Of a stretch of DNA of 38,613 nt, positions 1-8,026 are shown piece by piece. Positions within the stretch are counted from its first letter, which is position 1; every line of letters begins with the position of its first letter. The stretch lies in NCBI GenBank assembly GCA_012518255.1, contig JAAYSX010000011.1, positions 1 to 38,613 of the forward strand, in the 5' to 3' direction. A program made the translations under genes and the position numbers. The DNA comes from Candidatus Epulonipiscium sp. (GTDB taxonomy: Bacteria; Bacillota; Clostridia; Lachnospirales; Cellulosilyticaceae). The notes beneath the pieces are model-generated. The model made no database searches and was not told the origin of the DNA. It worked only from the letters and a program-made list of their open reading frames with translations.

Positions 1-1
1 G

Positions 2-115
2 GCAAATAAGGTGGCTATAGAAATAACTAAGGATAGAGGGGCTATTATGACATATAGTAACAAGAAAACAGTTAAAGTGGAGTTAATGGAGGATATGGAA
101 TTATTATGGAGGTAA
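2..115 (+). CDS. C-terminal end of an upstream protein, probably ComEC-like DNA uptake channel (partial)
   Basis: The frame is open from the window edge and ends at TAA 113-115, giving the last 37 residues of a protein that finishes ELLWR. It overlaps the holA start by 10 bases, so the two genes are probably co-transcribed and translationally coupled. The fragment has no diagnostic motif. The ComEC proposal rests on context: in Bacillus and many Clostridia comEC directly precedes holA and rpsT. The short, strand-like tail is compatible with the C-terminal metallo-beta-lactamase-type domain of that family, but this is inference. Confidence 0.5.
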   Translation, partial: ANKVAIEITKDRGAIMTYSNKKTVKVELMEDMELLWR

Positions 116-1068
116 CAAGCAAGCTATACCTATGTTATGGCAGTGAAGAATATACTAAGAATCAATATGTAGAAAAAATCAAAAATAAAATTATTGACCC
201 TGCATATGAGCTTATGAATCTGGAGAAGATTGAAGGCAAAAATATTAGTGCAGATAAAATTATAGATTCTGCCGAGACAATGCCCTTTATGAGTGATAAA
301 AGACTAATGATAGTTAAAAATAGTGGTTTTTTCAAAAGTGGTAAGAAGGATGAATCAGCAAAAATTGCTGATTACATAGATAAGATTCCCGCTACTACCT
401 GCCTAGTTTTTATGGAAACAGAAATTGATAAGAGGCTAGGCCTATATAGGAAAGTAAATAAGAATTATAAGGTTGTAGAGTTTAGTCCCCCATCAGACAG
501 GGAGCTTGTAGAGTGGGCAAAAAAAGAACTAAAAAAGCATAAGGTTATTATGAAAAATCCAACAGTGGAATACTTTATTAGGGTTATAACTAATGATATG
601 GAAAGTATAATAAATGAAATTAAAAAATTAGCAAGCTATAAAGACAATGGTGAAATCACTATAGATGAAATAGATAATATTTGTACTAAATCCCTAGATG
701 TTAGGATATTTGAACTAGTTAAGGCCTTAGGGAACAAAGATACTAAAGTAGCTCTTGAGATATATTCCAATCTTTTGGAAATGAAAGAATCCCCAATAGG
801 TATTTTATCTATGATGGCCAGACAGTTTAGAATGATTTTAAAGGTTAAATATATGAGGCAGTTAGGTCATGACAACCAGAGCATAGTTAAAAGGACAGGC
901 CTTAGGAATTTTATGGTAAGGGAATGTAATAATCAAGCACCTAACTTTACCTTTGCCCAGCTTGAAAGTGCTATTAAGGAATGCTTGCAAGCTGATGAAG
1001 ATATAAAAACTGGACTTATGGAGCCAGAACTTGCAGTTGAACTTATTTTAATTAAATACTCAAGTTAA
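106..1068 (+). CDS. holA: DNA polymerase III subunit delta
   Basis: This is the clamp-loader delta subunit, which opens the beta sliding clamp during DNA replication. The 320-residue length is normal for the family. The N-terminus carries the family's LCYGSEEY-type strand and turn (residues 8-15), followed by an AAA+-like fold without a working Walker A, as expected for delta. A helical collar region lies after about residue 210 (FELVKALGNKD, then GILSMMARQFR). The ATG at 106 is preceded by a GGAGGA about 12 bases upstream and lies inside the end of the preceding frame. The position between a probable comEC tail and rpsT matches the conserved Firmicutes order. The gene faces rpsT, and both probably end at the shared hairpin at 1071-1094. 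Confidence 0.95.
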   Translation: MEVTSKLYLCYGSEEYTKNQYVEKIKNKIIDPAYELMNLEKIEGKNISADKIIDSAETMPFMSDKRLMIVKNSGFFKSGKKDESAKIADYIDKIPATTCLVFMETEIDKRLGLYRKVNKNYKVVEFSPPSDRELVEWAKKELKKHKVIMKNPTVEYFIRVITNDMESIINEIKKLASYKDNGEITIDEIDNICTKSLDVRIFELVKALGNKDTKVALEIYSNLLEMKESPIGILSMMARQFRMILKVKYMRQLGHDNQSIVKRTGLRNFMVRECNNQAPNFTFAQLESAIKECLQADEDIKTGLMEPELAVELILIKYSS

Positions 1069-1070
1069 AA

Positions 1071-1094
1071 AAAGCAGCTTATTTAAGCTGCTTT
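1071..1094. terminator. Shared terminator between holA and rpsT
   Basis: A perfect 10-base inverted repeat (AAAGCAGCTT / AAGCTGCTTT) encloses an ATTT loop between two convergent genes. Read on the minus strand it is followed by a seven-T run (complement of 1067-1073), a classical intrinsic terminator for rpsT. On the plus strand the T tract is short and broken, so holA termination is probably weaker. Confidence 0.85.
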
Positions 1095-1100
1095 AATTTA

Positions 1101-1361
1101 TTATAGCTGATTAACTTGTTTAGTTAATGTAGATTTTTTACGAGCTGCTGTGTTCTTATGGAAAATTCCTTTGCTTGTTGCTTTATCAATTGCTGATACA
1201 GCACCTTCAAGAGCTTTTTTAGCTTCTTCAGAATCTTTATTTTCTACAGCTGTATTAACTTTTTTGATTTCAGTTTTAACTGCTGAACGGATAGACTTAT
1301 TACGAGCAGTTTTAGTTTCAGTTACTCTGATTCTTTTCTTAGCTGATTTAATGTTAGCCAC
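1101..1361 (-). CDS. rpsT: 30S ribosomal protein S20
   Basis: This is S20, a small basic protein that binds 16S rRNA early in 30S assembly. The 86 residues begin MANIKSAKKRIRV and continue with helical Lys/Arg-rich sequence, including the typical HKNTAARKKS segment (residues about 68-77). The start codon is GTG (complement of 1359-1361), fixed by an AGGAGGTG SD six bases upstream. It is the only gene on the minus strand among the first fifteen and has its own promoter (1438-1466). In many bacteria S20 represses its own translation. The leader here holds a 16-base palindrome just before the SD that could serve such control, though this is unproven. Confidence 0.97.
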   Translation of the reverse strand: MANIKSAKKRIRVTETKTARNKSIRSAVKTEIKKVNTAVENKDSEEAKKALEGAVSAIDKATSKGIFHKNTAARKKSTLTKQVNQL

Positions 1362-1379
1362 TGTGGCACCTCCTATGAA

Positions 1380-1395
1380 TAAATTACGTAATTTA
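1380..1395 (-). promoter_or_regulatory. Palindrome in the rpsT leader
   Basis: The sequence TAAATTACGTAATTTA is a perfect 16-base palindrome, about ten bases upstream of the rpsT SD and within the predicted transcript leader of about 70 bases. Another palindrome, GGTTTAAACC, lies at 1422-1431 near the predicted transcription start. Either could be an operator or part of a leader fold, but A/T-rich palindromes also arise by chance. Confidence 0.3.
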
Positions 1396-1437
1396 GCTTT
1401 AACTATTTAAAACTTAGACACGGTTTAAACCAAGTAA

Positions 1438-1466
1438 ATTATAAAGCAAAACTTGGGATAAGTCAA
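1438..1466 (-). promoter_or_regulatory. Sigma-A promoter of rpsT
   Basis: On the minus strand TTGACT (complement of 1461-1466) and TATAAT (complement of 1438-1443) are separated by exactly 17 bases. This is a near-consensus vegetative promoter, with a predicted start near 1431 and a leader of about 70 bases before the rpsT GTG codon. Confidence 0.85.
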
Positions 1467-1467
1467 T

Positions 1468-1497
1468 GTATATCTCCAAAGTAAAGTGGAAAAACTA
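1468..1497 (+). promoter_or_regulatory. Candidate forespore sigma-F/sigma-G promoter of gpr
   Basis: GTATA (1468-1472) and GGAAAAACTA (1488-1497) are 15 bases apart. They match the published B. subtilis sigma-F pattern GYATA / GGNNANANTR at every fixed position. In B. subtilis gpr is transcribed in the forespore by sigma-F and sigma-G, so location and pattern agree. Its -35 element lies one base from the -35 of the divergent rpsT promoter. Confidence 0.6.
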
Positions 1498-1540
1498 TAA
1501 TCTAAGGTTTCTTAGACCATAAGACGAAAGGAGAATTACA

Positions 1541-2551
1541 ATTACTAACAAAAATAAGAAAGATCCTAATAAGATAAATGTAAGAACAGACCTAGCTATT
1601 GAAATTAGTGAATCCCTTCAAAAGGGACATACATCTTCAAGTATACCAGGGGTATCTATTGAGAAAATCCATAAAGAAGATGAAGAAATAAGAGTTACTA
1701 GAATAATAATTGAAGATAGCAAAGGTGAAGAGGAAATGGGTAAGCCAAAGGGCAGTTATATAACAATAGAAAACCCCTATATGCAGGTTAATGACCCAGA
1801 TGCCCACCAGGAGGTAATTAAGGTTTTTGCAGAGGAACTCTTAAAGCTAGTCCCCCAAACTAGCAATAAGGAAGTTCTAGTTGTGGGCCTTGGTAATGTA
1901 GATGCCACACCAGATGCGCTAGGGCCCAAGGTTTCAAGCAAGGTTGTTGTAACAAGGCATATAGACGAGAAGCTTCCTTGGCAAATAGACCAGTCTGTAT
2001 GCCAGCTAAGTTCCATTACACCAAGTGTAATGGGTATTACAGGTATTGAAACTAGCGAAATCATTAAGGGAGTTGTAGATAAAATTAAGCCAGATTATAT
2101 CTTAGTAGTAGATGCCCTAGGATCAAGGAGTGCAAGCAGAGTTAATACAACAATCCAGATTAATAATACAGGTATAGAACCTGGGGCAGGTGTAGGCAAT
2201 AAGAGGAAGGCTATTACAGAAGAAAATATGGGCTGCCCTGTTATTGCTATAGGGGTACCCACTGTTGTAGATGCTGCTACCCTGGTAAATGATATGCTAG
2301 ACCACCTAATACAGTCCATGCTAGCCCAGGCGGAAGATCAGGAATTTTATAAGATGCTTGAGGGCTTAAGTAGGAAGGAGAAATACCTTTTAGTTAAGGA
2401 GGTTCTATATCCCCATATAGGCAATATGTTTGTAACCCCCAAGGAGATAGACGAAGTTATAGGATATCTATCAAATATTATTGCAAATGGGATTAATATT
2501 GCAATGCATCCAGGAATTACAGCAGATGATATTAACCGATTTAAGTATTAA
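1541..2551 (+). CDS. gpr: Spore germination protease GPR (apparent ATT start)
   Basis: GPR (peptidase family A25) degrades the small acid-soluble DNA-binding proteins of spores at germination and is made as a zymogen in the forespore. The frame encodes 336 residues, the normal family size. It shows VRTDLAIEI near the N-terminus, an IPGVSIEKI segment, the GLGNVDATPDALGP block and the VDALGSRSASRVNTT block, which are expected to carry the two catalytic aspartates. These are followed by GAGVGNKRK and IGVPTVVDAATLV. No ATG, GTG, TTG or CTG occurs in frame before ATG 1736, yet conserved family sequence extends 65 codons upstream of it. A stop at 1520-1522 bounds the frame. AAAGGAG (1527-1533) lies seven bases before ATT 1541, which I take as the start. 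Starting at 1736 would delete conserved sequence. Confidence 0.93.
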   Translation: MTNKNKKDPNKINVRTDLAIEISESLQKGHTSSSIPGVSIEKIHKEDEEIRVTRIIIEDSKGEEEMGKPKGSYITIENPYMQVNDPDAHQEVIKVFAEELLKLVPQTSNKEVLVVGLGNVDATPDALGPKVSSKVVVTRHIDEKLPWQIDQSVCQLSSITPSVMGITGIETSEIIKGVVDKIKPDYILVVDALGSRSASRVNTTIQINNTGIEPGAGVGNKRKAITEENMGCPVIAIGVPTVVDAATLVNDMLDHLIQSMLAQAEDQEFYKMLEGLSRKEKYLLVKEVLYPHIGNMFVTPKEIDEVIGYLSNIIANGINIAMHPGITADDINRFKY

Positions 2552-2608
2552 TACTCATATATCCTCCCCCAAGGGAATAAAATAATTAAAAGTATAGAGG
2601 GGGATAAA

Positions 2609-3817
2609 ATGAGCGAAATTGTTATGAAACTCAAAAATACAAACTACCTTGCCATAGCACTGCTACTTCTAGTAATCCTATGGCAGGGATTTAAGCTATA
2701 TGAAAGCCAAATAATAGGGGAAGATCTAAATACATATATATATGGCAAGGTAATATATAAGGTTATTCCAGGTGCAAGGGTAAACAAGCCTGAAGAAGGG
2801 GTTAATATTGCAAGCAAATTTATATATGGACTAACAGAAGTGGATATTAATAATAAGCGCACACTAATAGAAAAACATATAACTTTTTTGAAAAAGGATA
2901 CGATATTAGCTAGTGGGGATGATTCTGGCATGCTAAAGGGGCTAAGGAGTTATTCACCCCTAGTAGAGGAAGATTACTTTGATCCTAAAGATGAAATAAA
3001 AATTAGTGACCTGCAAAACTTTATTGAAAGCAATGAGCCTATAGATATTAGCAAGCTAGAAAATGATAGCTATGTAACCTCCAATCTTATTAATTTTGAT
3101 GCCAACCTTAATTATAAAAACCAGGCTATGAATAAGATAGATGCCCCATCACTGTATAAAAAAGAATTTAAGATAGACAATAAAATTCAGGGCCCAAAGG
3201 TTCTTATCTTCCACACCCATCCCAAGGAAAGATTTGCAGGGGAAGAACCTAGTGGGGGAGGTGTGGTGGATCTAGGTAGCTACCTAAAAGAAATTTTAGA
3301 GACCCAGTATGGAGTGGAAACAATGCATTGCACTAGTAGATTCGAAAAGACCGCCGAAAACTCTAAGAAGGATGATTATGGTAGAATGCAAGTAGAGGTC
3401 AAAAAAATATTAGAAGAAAATCCAAGTATTGAAGTAGCTATAGATATACATAGGGACGGGGTTGGTGGGAGCAATAAATTTCTGACTAATATAAATGGCA
3501 AGGATACAGCAAGGCTTATGTTTGTAAATGGTTTTTGCCATGTACAAAAAAATGGCCAGCTTACACCTATTGAAAGTTTGCCCAACCCATATATAGAAGA
3601 TAATATGGCACTAGCTTTGCAGATGCAGCTTAAGGCCATGGAAAAATACCCAGGCTTTATTAGGAAAACCCTGGTTAAACCCTATAGATATAGCCTGCAT
3701 ATGAAACCTATGTCAATGCTTATAGAAGTTGGTAATGAAAACAATACAAAAGAAGAAGCACTAAATACAATAGAGATTGTAGCAGAGCTTTTAATGGAGG
3801 TAATTAAAAAAGATTGA
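2609..3817 (+). CDS. spoIIP: Stage II sporulation protein P, peptidoglycan hydrolase
   Basis: SpoIIP is the amidase/endopeptidase that works with SpoIID and SpoIIM to thin septal peptidoglycan so the mother-cell membrane can engulf the forespore. The 402 residues have one N-terminal membrane anchor (about 12-27), a linker, and the catalytic domain from about residue 195. That domain shows FHTHPKERF (His202, His204) and AIDIHRDGVGG (His281), the expected metal and catalytic positions. The ATG has a strong GAGGGGG SD. It follows gpr by 57 bases, as in Bacillus. In that organism the gene is read in the mother cell by sigma-E from its own promoter and with gpr in the forespore. I could not identify a convincing sigma-E promoter here. 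Confidence 0.95.
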   Translation: MSEIVMKLKNTNYLAIALLLLVILWQGFKLYESQIIGEDLNTYIYGKVIYKVIPGARVNKPEEGVNIASKFIYGLTEVDINNKRTLIEKHITFLKKDTILASGDDSGMLKGLRSYSPLVEEDYFDPKDEIKISDLQNFIESNEPIDISKLENDSYVTSNLINFDANLNYKNQAMNKIDAPSLYKKEFKIDNKIQGPKVLIFHTHPKERFAGEEPSGGGVVDLGSYLKEILETQYGVETMHCTSRFEKTAENSKKDDYGRMQVEVKKILEENPSIEVAIDIHRDGVGGSNKFLTNINGKDTARLMFVNGFCHVQKNGQLTPIESLPNPYIEDNMALALQMQLKAMEKYPGFIRKTLVKPYRYSLHMKPMSMLIEVGNENNTKEEALNTIEIVAELLMEVIKKD

Positions 3818-3827
3818 AGGGTAAAGC

Positions 3828-3856
3828 TTGACTATGCTATAATAAGTCGATACTAT
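3828..3856 (+). promoter_or_regulatory. Sigma-A promoter upstream of lepA
   Basis: TTGACT (3828-3833) and TACTAT (3851-3856) are separated by 17 bases. This would give a vegetative promoter for lepA and probably hemW, placing the start near 3863 and a 40-base leader before the lepA ATG. It separates the sporulation genes from the housekeeping genes that follow. Confidence 0.7.
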
Positions 3857-3902
3857 ACACAATGAGACTAGAATTACGAAAAAACGAAGGAGGAACAGGT
3901 GA

Positions 3903-5717
3903 ATGGTTATTACAGACCAACATCACATACGAAATTTTTGTATTATAGCCCATATTGACCATGGAAAATCAACACTTGCAGACCGCATCATCCAAATGAC
4001 AGGAACCCTAACAGAAAGAGAGATGCAATCACAAGTACTTGATAATATGGATTTAGAAAGAGAACGGGGAATTACAATTAAATCACAGGCCGTGCGCTTA
4101 TTATACAATGCCGATAATGGTGAAAAATATATATTTAACCTAATTGATACACCAGGACATGTGGATTTTACCTATGAAGTATCAAGAAGTTTAGCAGCTT
4201 GTGAGGGAGCAATATTAGTTGTAGATGCTGCCCAGGGCATAGAAGCCCAAACATTGGCCAACCTATACCTAGCATTAGATCATGACCTTGATATTTTGCC
4301 AGTAATCAATAAAATAGACCTTCCTAATGCTGACCCAGAAAGAGTAAAAAAGGAAATAGAAGATACAATTGGTATAGAGGCAGACCAGGTACCTATGATA
4401 TCTGCAAAAGACGGAATAAACATAGAAGAAGTTCTTGAACAGGTAACCAAGTTAATATCCCCACCTAAGGGAGATAAGGATGCCCCCCTACAAGCCCTAA
4501 TATTTGATTCAATTTATGATTTATATAAGGGAGTTATTGTTTTTTGTAGGATCAAAGAAGGTAGGGTAAAGGCTGGTATGAACATTCATATGTCAGCTAC
4601 TGGCAAGGAGTTTGAAGTAGTAGAGGTTGGAACCTTTGGCGCAGGCCAGTACTGGCCAACAGATGAACTAACAGCCGGTGAAGTAGGTTATATAACAGCT
4701 AGCATTAAGAATGTTTCTGATACTAGTGTAGGTGATACTGTTATAGATGCTAGGCATTTAGATACAGAGGCTTTGCCAGGCTATAAGAAGGTAAACCCAA
4801 TGGTATACTGTGGTATGTATCCAGCAGATGGGGCCAAGTACGGAGATCTTCGTGAAAGCCTAGAGAAATTACAGCTAAATGATGCTTCACTATCTTTTGA
4901 ACCAGAGACATCAGTGGCACTAGGATTCGGATTTCGCTGCGGCTTCTTAGGACTTTTACACCTTGAAATAATCCAGGAAAGATTAGAAAGGGAATATAAC
5001 CTAGATATAATAACAACAGCACCAAGTGTTATCTATAAGGTTACCAAAACAAATGGGGAAGAATTTGAACTATCAAATCCATCTAATCTACCAGAAGAAA
5101 CAGAAATAGCCTATATAAAGGAACCTATCGTAGAAGCAGAAATAATGGTACCAAGTGACTATATAGGCCCAATTATGGAACTTTGCCAGGAGAGGCGAGG
5201 GGAGTACCTGGGTATGGAATATATAGAAGAAACCAGGGCAGTACTTAAATACCACCTACCCCTTAATGAAATTATATATGACTTTTTTGATGTACTTAAA
5301 TCGAAGACAAGGGGATATGCTTCATTTGACTATGAACTAATAGGATATGAAGAATCAGAGCTTGTTAAACTAGATATACTAGTTAACCACGAAAATGTTG
5401 ACGCCCTATCATTTATTGTCCATAAGGATAAGGCAGAAGATAGAGGACGTAAGATTGTAGAAAAACTTAAAACAGAAATAGATAGACATCTATTTGAAAT
5501 TCCTTTACAGGCTGCCATAGGTAATAAGATAATAGCAAGGGAAACTATAAGCGCAGTTAGGAAAGACGTTCTTGCTAAATGCTATGGTGGGGATATCTCA
5601 CGAAAACGTAAACTTCTAGAAAAACAAAAAGAAGGTAAAAAGCGAATGAGACAAGTAGGAAGTGTAGAGGTACCGCAAGAAGCATTTATGAGTGTTTTAA
5701 AATTAGAAACAGAGTAA
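3903..5717 (+). CDS. lepA: Elongation factor 4 (ribosome back-translocase LepA)
   Basis: LepA/EF4 is a GTPase related to EF-G that binds ribosomes and affects translocation and 30S assembly. The 604 residues are full length. GTP-binding motifs are clear: [13 protein letters not shown] (G1, about 15-27), the ERGITIK switch region, DTPGH (G3) and NKID (G4). The EF-G-like domains II, III and V follow, then the LepA-specific C-terminal domain, seen in [24 protein letters not shown] sequence, which ends in [10 protein letters not shown]. The ATG is preceded by GAAGGAGGA about ten bases upstream. The gene lies between spoIIP and hemW as in Bacillus and is probably co-transcribed with hemW (14-base gap). 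Confidence 0.98.
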   Translation: MVITDQHHIRNFCIIAHIDHGKSTLADRIIQMTGTLTEREMQSQVLDNMDLERERGITIKSQAVRLLYNADNGEKYIFNLIDTPGHVDFTYEVSRSLAACEGAILVVDAAQGIEAQTLANLYLALDHDLDILPVINKIDLPNADPERVKKEIEDTIGIEADQVPMISAKDGINIEEVLEQVTKLISPPKGDKDAPLQALIFDSIYDLYKGVIVFCRIKEGRVKAGMNIHMSATGKEFEVVEVGTFGAGQYWPTDELTAGEVGYITASIKNVSDTSVGDTVIDARHLDTEALPGYKKVNPMVYCGMYPADGAKYGDLRESLEKLQLNDASLSFEPETSVALGFGFRCGFLGLLHLEIIQERLEREYNLDIITTAPSVIYKVTKTNGEEFELSNPSNLPEETEIAYIKEPIVEAEIMVPSDYIGPIMELCQERRGEYLGMEYIEETRAVLKYHLPLNEIIYDFFDVLKSKTRGYASFDYELIGYEESELVKLDILVNHENVDALSFIVHKDKAEDRGRKIVEKLKTEIDRHLFEIPLQAAIGNKIIARETISAVRKDVLAKCYGGDISRKRKLLEKQKEGKKRMRQVGSVEVPQEAFMSVLKLETE

Positions 5718-5731
5718 GAAAGAGGAAGACA

Positions 5732-6871
5732 ATGGAGCTTGGAATTTATGTGCATATACCATTTTGCAAGTCAAAATGTTACTACTGTGATTTTTTATCA
5801 TACCCATCTAAAGAGGATAATTACCAGGCATATGTAGATGCCCTTATTAATGAAATGAAGGCCCATAAAATAAAAACTAATAAAGCTCTTACTATAACAA
5901 CAATATTTATTGGTGGAGGCACACCTAGTGTGCTCCCACCAATTTTGTTGGAAAGATTATTAGTATCCATAAATGAAAACTTTAATATTGGAGATAAGGC
6001 AGAATATACAATTGAAGCAAACCCTGGCACCTTAACAGAGGAAAAATTAAATATAATGAAAAAATACGGGGTTAATAGGATTAGTATAGGTGGTCAAACA
6101 TATGATGAGGATCTTTTAAAGACAATAGGTAGGTGCCACCGGGGTGAAGATATTACAAATAGTTTCATACTAGCAAGAGATCATGGCTTTAATAATATAA
6201 ACCTAGATCTTATGTTTGCCCTTCCAGGCCAAAGCCTGGACCAGCTAAAGGAAACCCTTGATAAGGTTATTAGACTAAATCCGGAACATATATCTGCCTA
6301 CAGTTTAATAGTCGAAGAAGGAACACCATTTGGTGACCTAGAAGAAAGGGGCCAGCTAATCCTTCCAAGTGAAGATGAAGAAAGGGAAATGTACTATCTT
6401 ATAGAGAATTACCTTAAAAAAAATGGATATAAGAAGTATGAAATATCTAATTTTTCTAAAGAAGGTAAGGCCTCAAGGCATAATATAAACAACTGGAAGA
6501 CCTATGAATATATAGGCCTTGGCCTAGCAGCCCATTCATATTATGAAGGATATAGATATAGTAACACCTGCAATATGGATAGATATATAGAAAATAGCCA
6601 TGATCTACAAGCCATCCAGGAAGATAGGCAGCAGATAGGACTAAAGGCTCAAATGGAAGAATTTATGTTTCTTGGATTAAGACTTACAGAGGGAGTAGAT
6701 GTGGCTGACTTTGAGAAAAGATTTAAGCAATCTATTGATTCTATATACGGAGATCAAATAAATAAGCACCTTAAGAATAATTTACTAGCAAGGTCTGGTG
6801 GACGAATTTGGCTAACTGATTATGGACAAGACGTTTCAAACATGGTTCTTTGTAGCTTTTTACTAGATTAG
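5732..6871 (+). CDS. hemW: Radical SAM haem chaperone HemW
   Basis: HemW belongs to the HemN-like radical SAM family but acts as a haem-binding chaperone, not a coproporphyrinogen oxidase. The 379 residues begin with YVHIPFCKSKCYYCDF: Cys12, Cys16 and Cys19 form CX3CX2C, followed by Asp-Phe. This is the HemW signature, as true HemN has a fourth cysteine two residues after the third. GGGTPS (61-66) is the SAM-binding glycine motif. The HemN C-terminal domain includes EEFMFLGLRL. The gene starts 15 bases after the lepA stop with a GAGGAAG SD. It is often mis-annotated as an oxygen-independent coproporphyrinogen III oxidase. No terminator separates it from the hrcA promoter. Confidence 0.92.
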   Translation: MELGIYVHIPFCKSKCYYCDFLSYPSKEDNYQAYVDALINEMKAHKIKTNKALTITTIFIGGGTPSVLPPILLERLLVSINENFNIGDKAEYTIEANPGTLTEEKLNIMKKYGVNRISIGGQTYDEDLLKTIGRCHRGEDITNSFILARDHGFNNINLDLMFALPGQSLDQLKETLDKVIRLNPEHISAYSLIVEEGTPFGDLEERGQLILPSEDEEREMYYLIENYLKKNGYKKYEISNFSKEGKASRHNINNWKTYEYIGLGLAAHSYYEGYRYSNTCNMDRYIENSHDLQAIQEDRQQIGLKAQMEEFMFLGLRLTEGVDVADFEKRFKQSIDSIYGDQINKHLKNNLLARSGGRIWLTDYGQDVSNMVLCSFLLD

Positions 6872-6881
6872 CGAAAAATCC

Positions 6882-6910
6882 TTGACAAAAATAAATTATG
6901 ATGTTATCTT
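6882..6910 (+). promoter_or_regulatory. Sigma-A promoter of the hrcA-grpE-dnaK operon
   Basis: TTGACA (6882-6887) and TATCTT (6905-6910) are 17 bases apart. The predicted start near 6917 puts the CIRCE operator at about +5 to +31, the classic arrangement for HrcA repression. Confidence 0.85.
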
Positions 6911-6920
6911 TAATCTATGC

Positions 6921-6947
6921 TTAGCACTCGTTAGGCAAGAGTGCTAA
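6921..6947 (+). promoter_or_regulatory. CIRCE operator (HrcA binding site)
   Basis: TTAGCACTC (6921-6929), a nine-base spacer, and GAGTGCTAA (6939-6947) form a perfect CIRCE element. HrcA, encoded immediately downstream, binds this inverted repeat and releases it on heat stress when GroEL is titrated away. The operon is therefore autoregulated. No second CIRCE was seen before grpE, dnaK or dnaJ. Confidence 0.98.
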
Positions 6948-6969
6948 CAAAGAGAAGGAAGTGATATAC

Positions 6970-8004
6970 GTGAACATGAATGAGCGTAAAATTAAAATTC
7001 TAGAAGCCATCATTCATGATTATATTAAAACAGGTGAACCTGTTGGATCGCGTACTATTTCAAAGAAATATGATCTAGGCGTAAGTTCAGCAACGATCAG
7101 GAATGAAATGGCAGACTTAGAGGAAATGGGATATATTGCACAGCCCCATACATCAGCAGGTAGGATACCATCTGATTTAGGATATCGCTTATATGTTGAT
7201 AAGCTAATGCAGTACCCTAAGATTACTCAAGACTATGCAACTATAATAGGAAAGATGTTACAAAGGAATATTGGTAAGATAGATGATCTTATGCAGGAGA
7301 CAGCTAACCTGCTTGCCCTTATGACTAATTATACAACCTTAGTCACAGCGCCATCTATTAGGAGAACCAAATTAAAGCATTTGCAACTTATACCTATAGA
7401 GGGTAATACGGTGGCCTTAGTTACTGTAACAGATGCTAATATTGTGCGTCACAATGTTATAAGAATGCCAATGGAGATCCCTAGCGAAATGTTTCCAAAG
7501 CTTTCTGAGATACTTAACCATCATTTACAAGGCCAAACCTTAAATGATATTGATATGGAGCTAGTGGATAAGCTTAAGGCAAGTTTAAGTGAATACGAAG
7601 ATATAGTAGCAATCATTATGGAAGTGCTACTAGAAACCATGGAAGAAGACACTACCCCGGATATATTTACAAGTGGTGTAATGAATATGTTAAGCTTTCC
7701 AGAGTTTAAGGATGTTGGAAAGGCCAAAACAATCTACGAAACACTAGAGGAGAAGGTCCTTCTTGCTAAACTTTTAGAAGATACAACAAGCAATGGCGTT
7801 CAAATAACCATTGGTAAGGAACATGGAATTGAACAAATTAAAGATTGTAGTATTATTACAAGCAACTATAAAATTGGGGAATATACAGTAGGAGCAATAG
7901 GGTTAATAGGTCCAACAAGAATGAACTATGGCCAGGCAGTTTCTGTTGTACAATATTTATCCAATCATATGAATATGCTGCTATCACAAGTTACAGACAA
8001 ATAA
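6970..8004 (+). CDS. hrcA: Heat-inducible transcription repressor HrcA
   Basis: HrcA is the CIRCE-binding repressor of class I heat-shock genes. The N-terminal winged helix is seen in RKIKILEAIIHDYIKTGEPVGSR-type sequence and SSATIRNEMADLEEMGY, followed by HTSAGRIPSDLGYR. The GAF-like regulatory domain follows, with the conserved IGPTRMNYGQAVSVV near the C-terminus. About 344 residues is typical. A GTG at 6961 is also in frame but lies inside the purine-rich SD (AGGAAGTG, about 6956-6963). GTG 6970, six bases further on, or ATG 6976 fits better and matches the usual MNERK start. The gene is first in its operon and represses its own promoter through CIRCE. Confidence 0.95.
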   Translation: MNMNERKIKILEAIIHDYIKTGEPVGSRTISKKYDLGVSSATIRNEMADLEEMGYIAQPHTSAGRIPSDLGYRLYVDKLMQYPKITQDYATIIGKMLQRNIGKIDDLMQETANLLALMTNYTTLVTAPSIRRTKLKHLQLIPIEGNTVALVTVTDANIVRHNVIRMPMEIPSEMFPKLSEILNHHLQGQTLNDIDMELVDKLKASLSEYEDIVAIIMEVLLETMEEDTTPDIFTSGVMNMLSFPEFKDVGKAKTIYETLEEKVLLAKLLEDTTSNGVQITIGKEHGIEQIKDCSIITSNYKIGEYTVGAIGLIGPTRMNYGQAVSVVQYLSNHMNMLLSQVTDK

Positions 8005-8026
8005 ATTTAAAGAGAGGTGTGCCCAG

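Noticed and set aside
1150..1410. An 86-codon plus-strand frame covering rpsT.
   Set aside because: It is the complement of S20, whose identity, promoter and SD are clear.
2552..2608. A sigma-E promoter between gpr and spoIIP.
   Set aside because: CATATATC at 2556-2563 resembles the -10, but no suitable -35 at the right distance was found.
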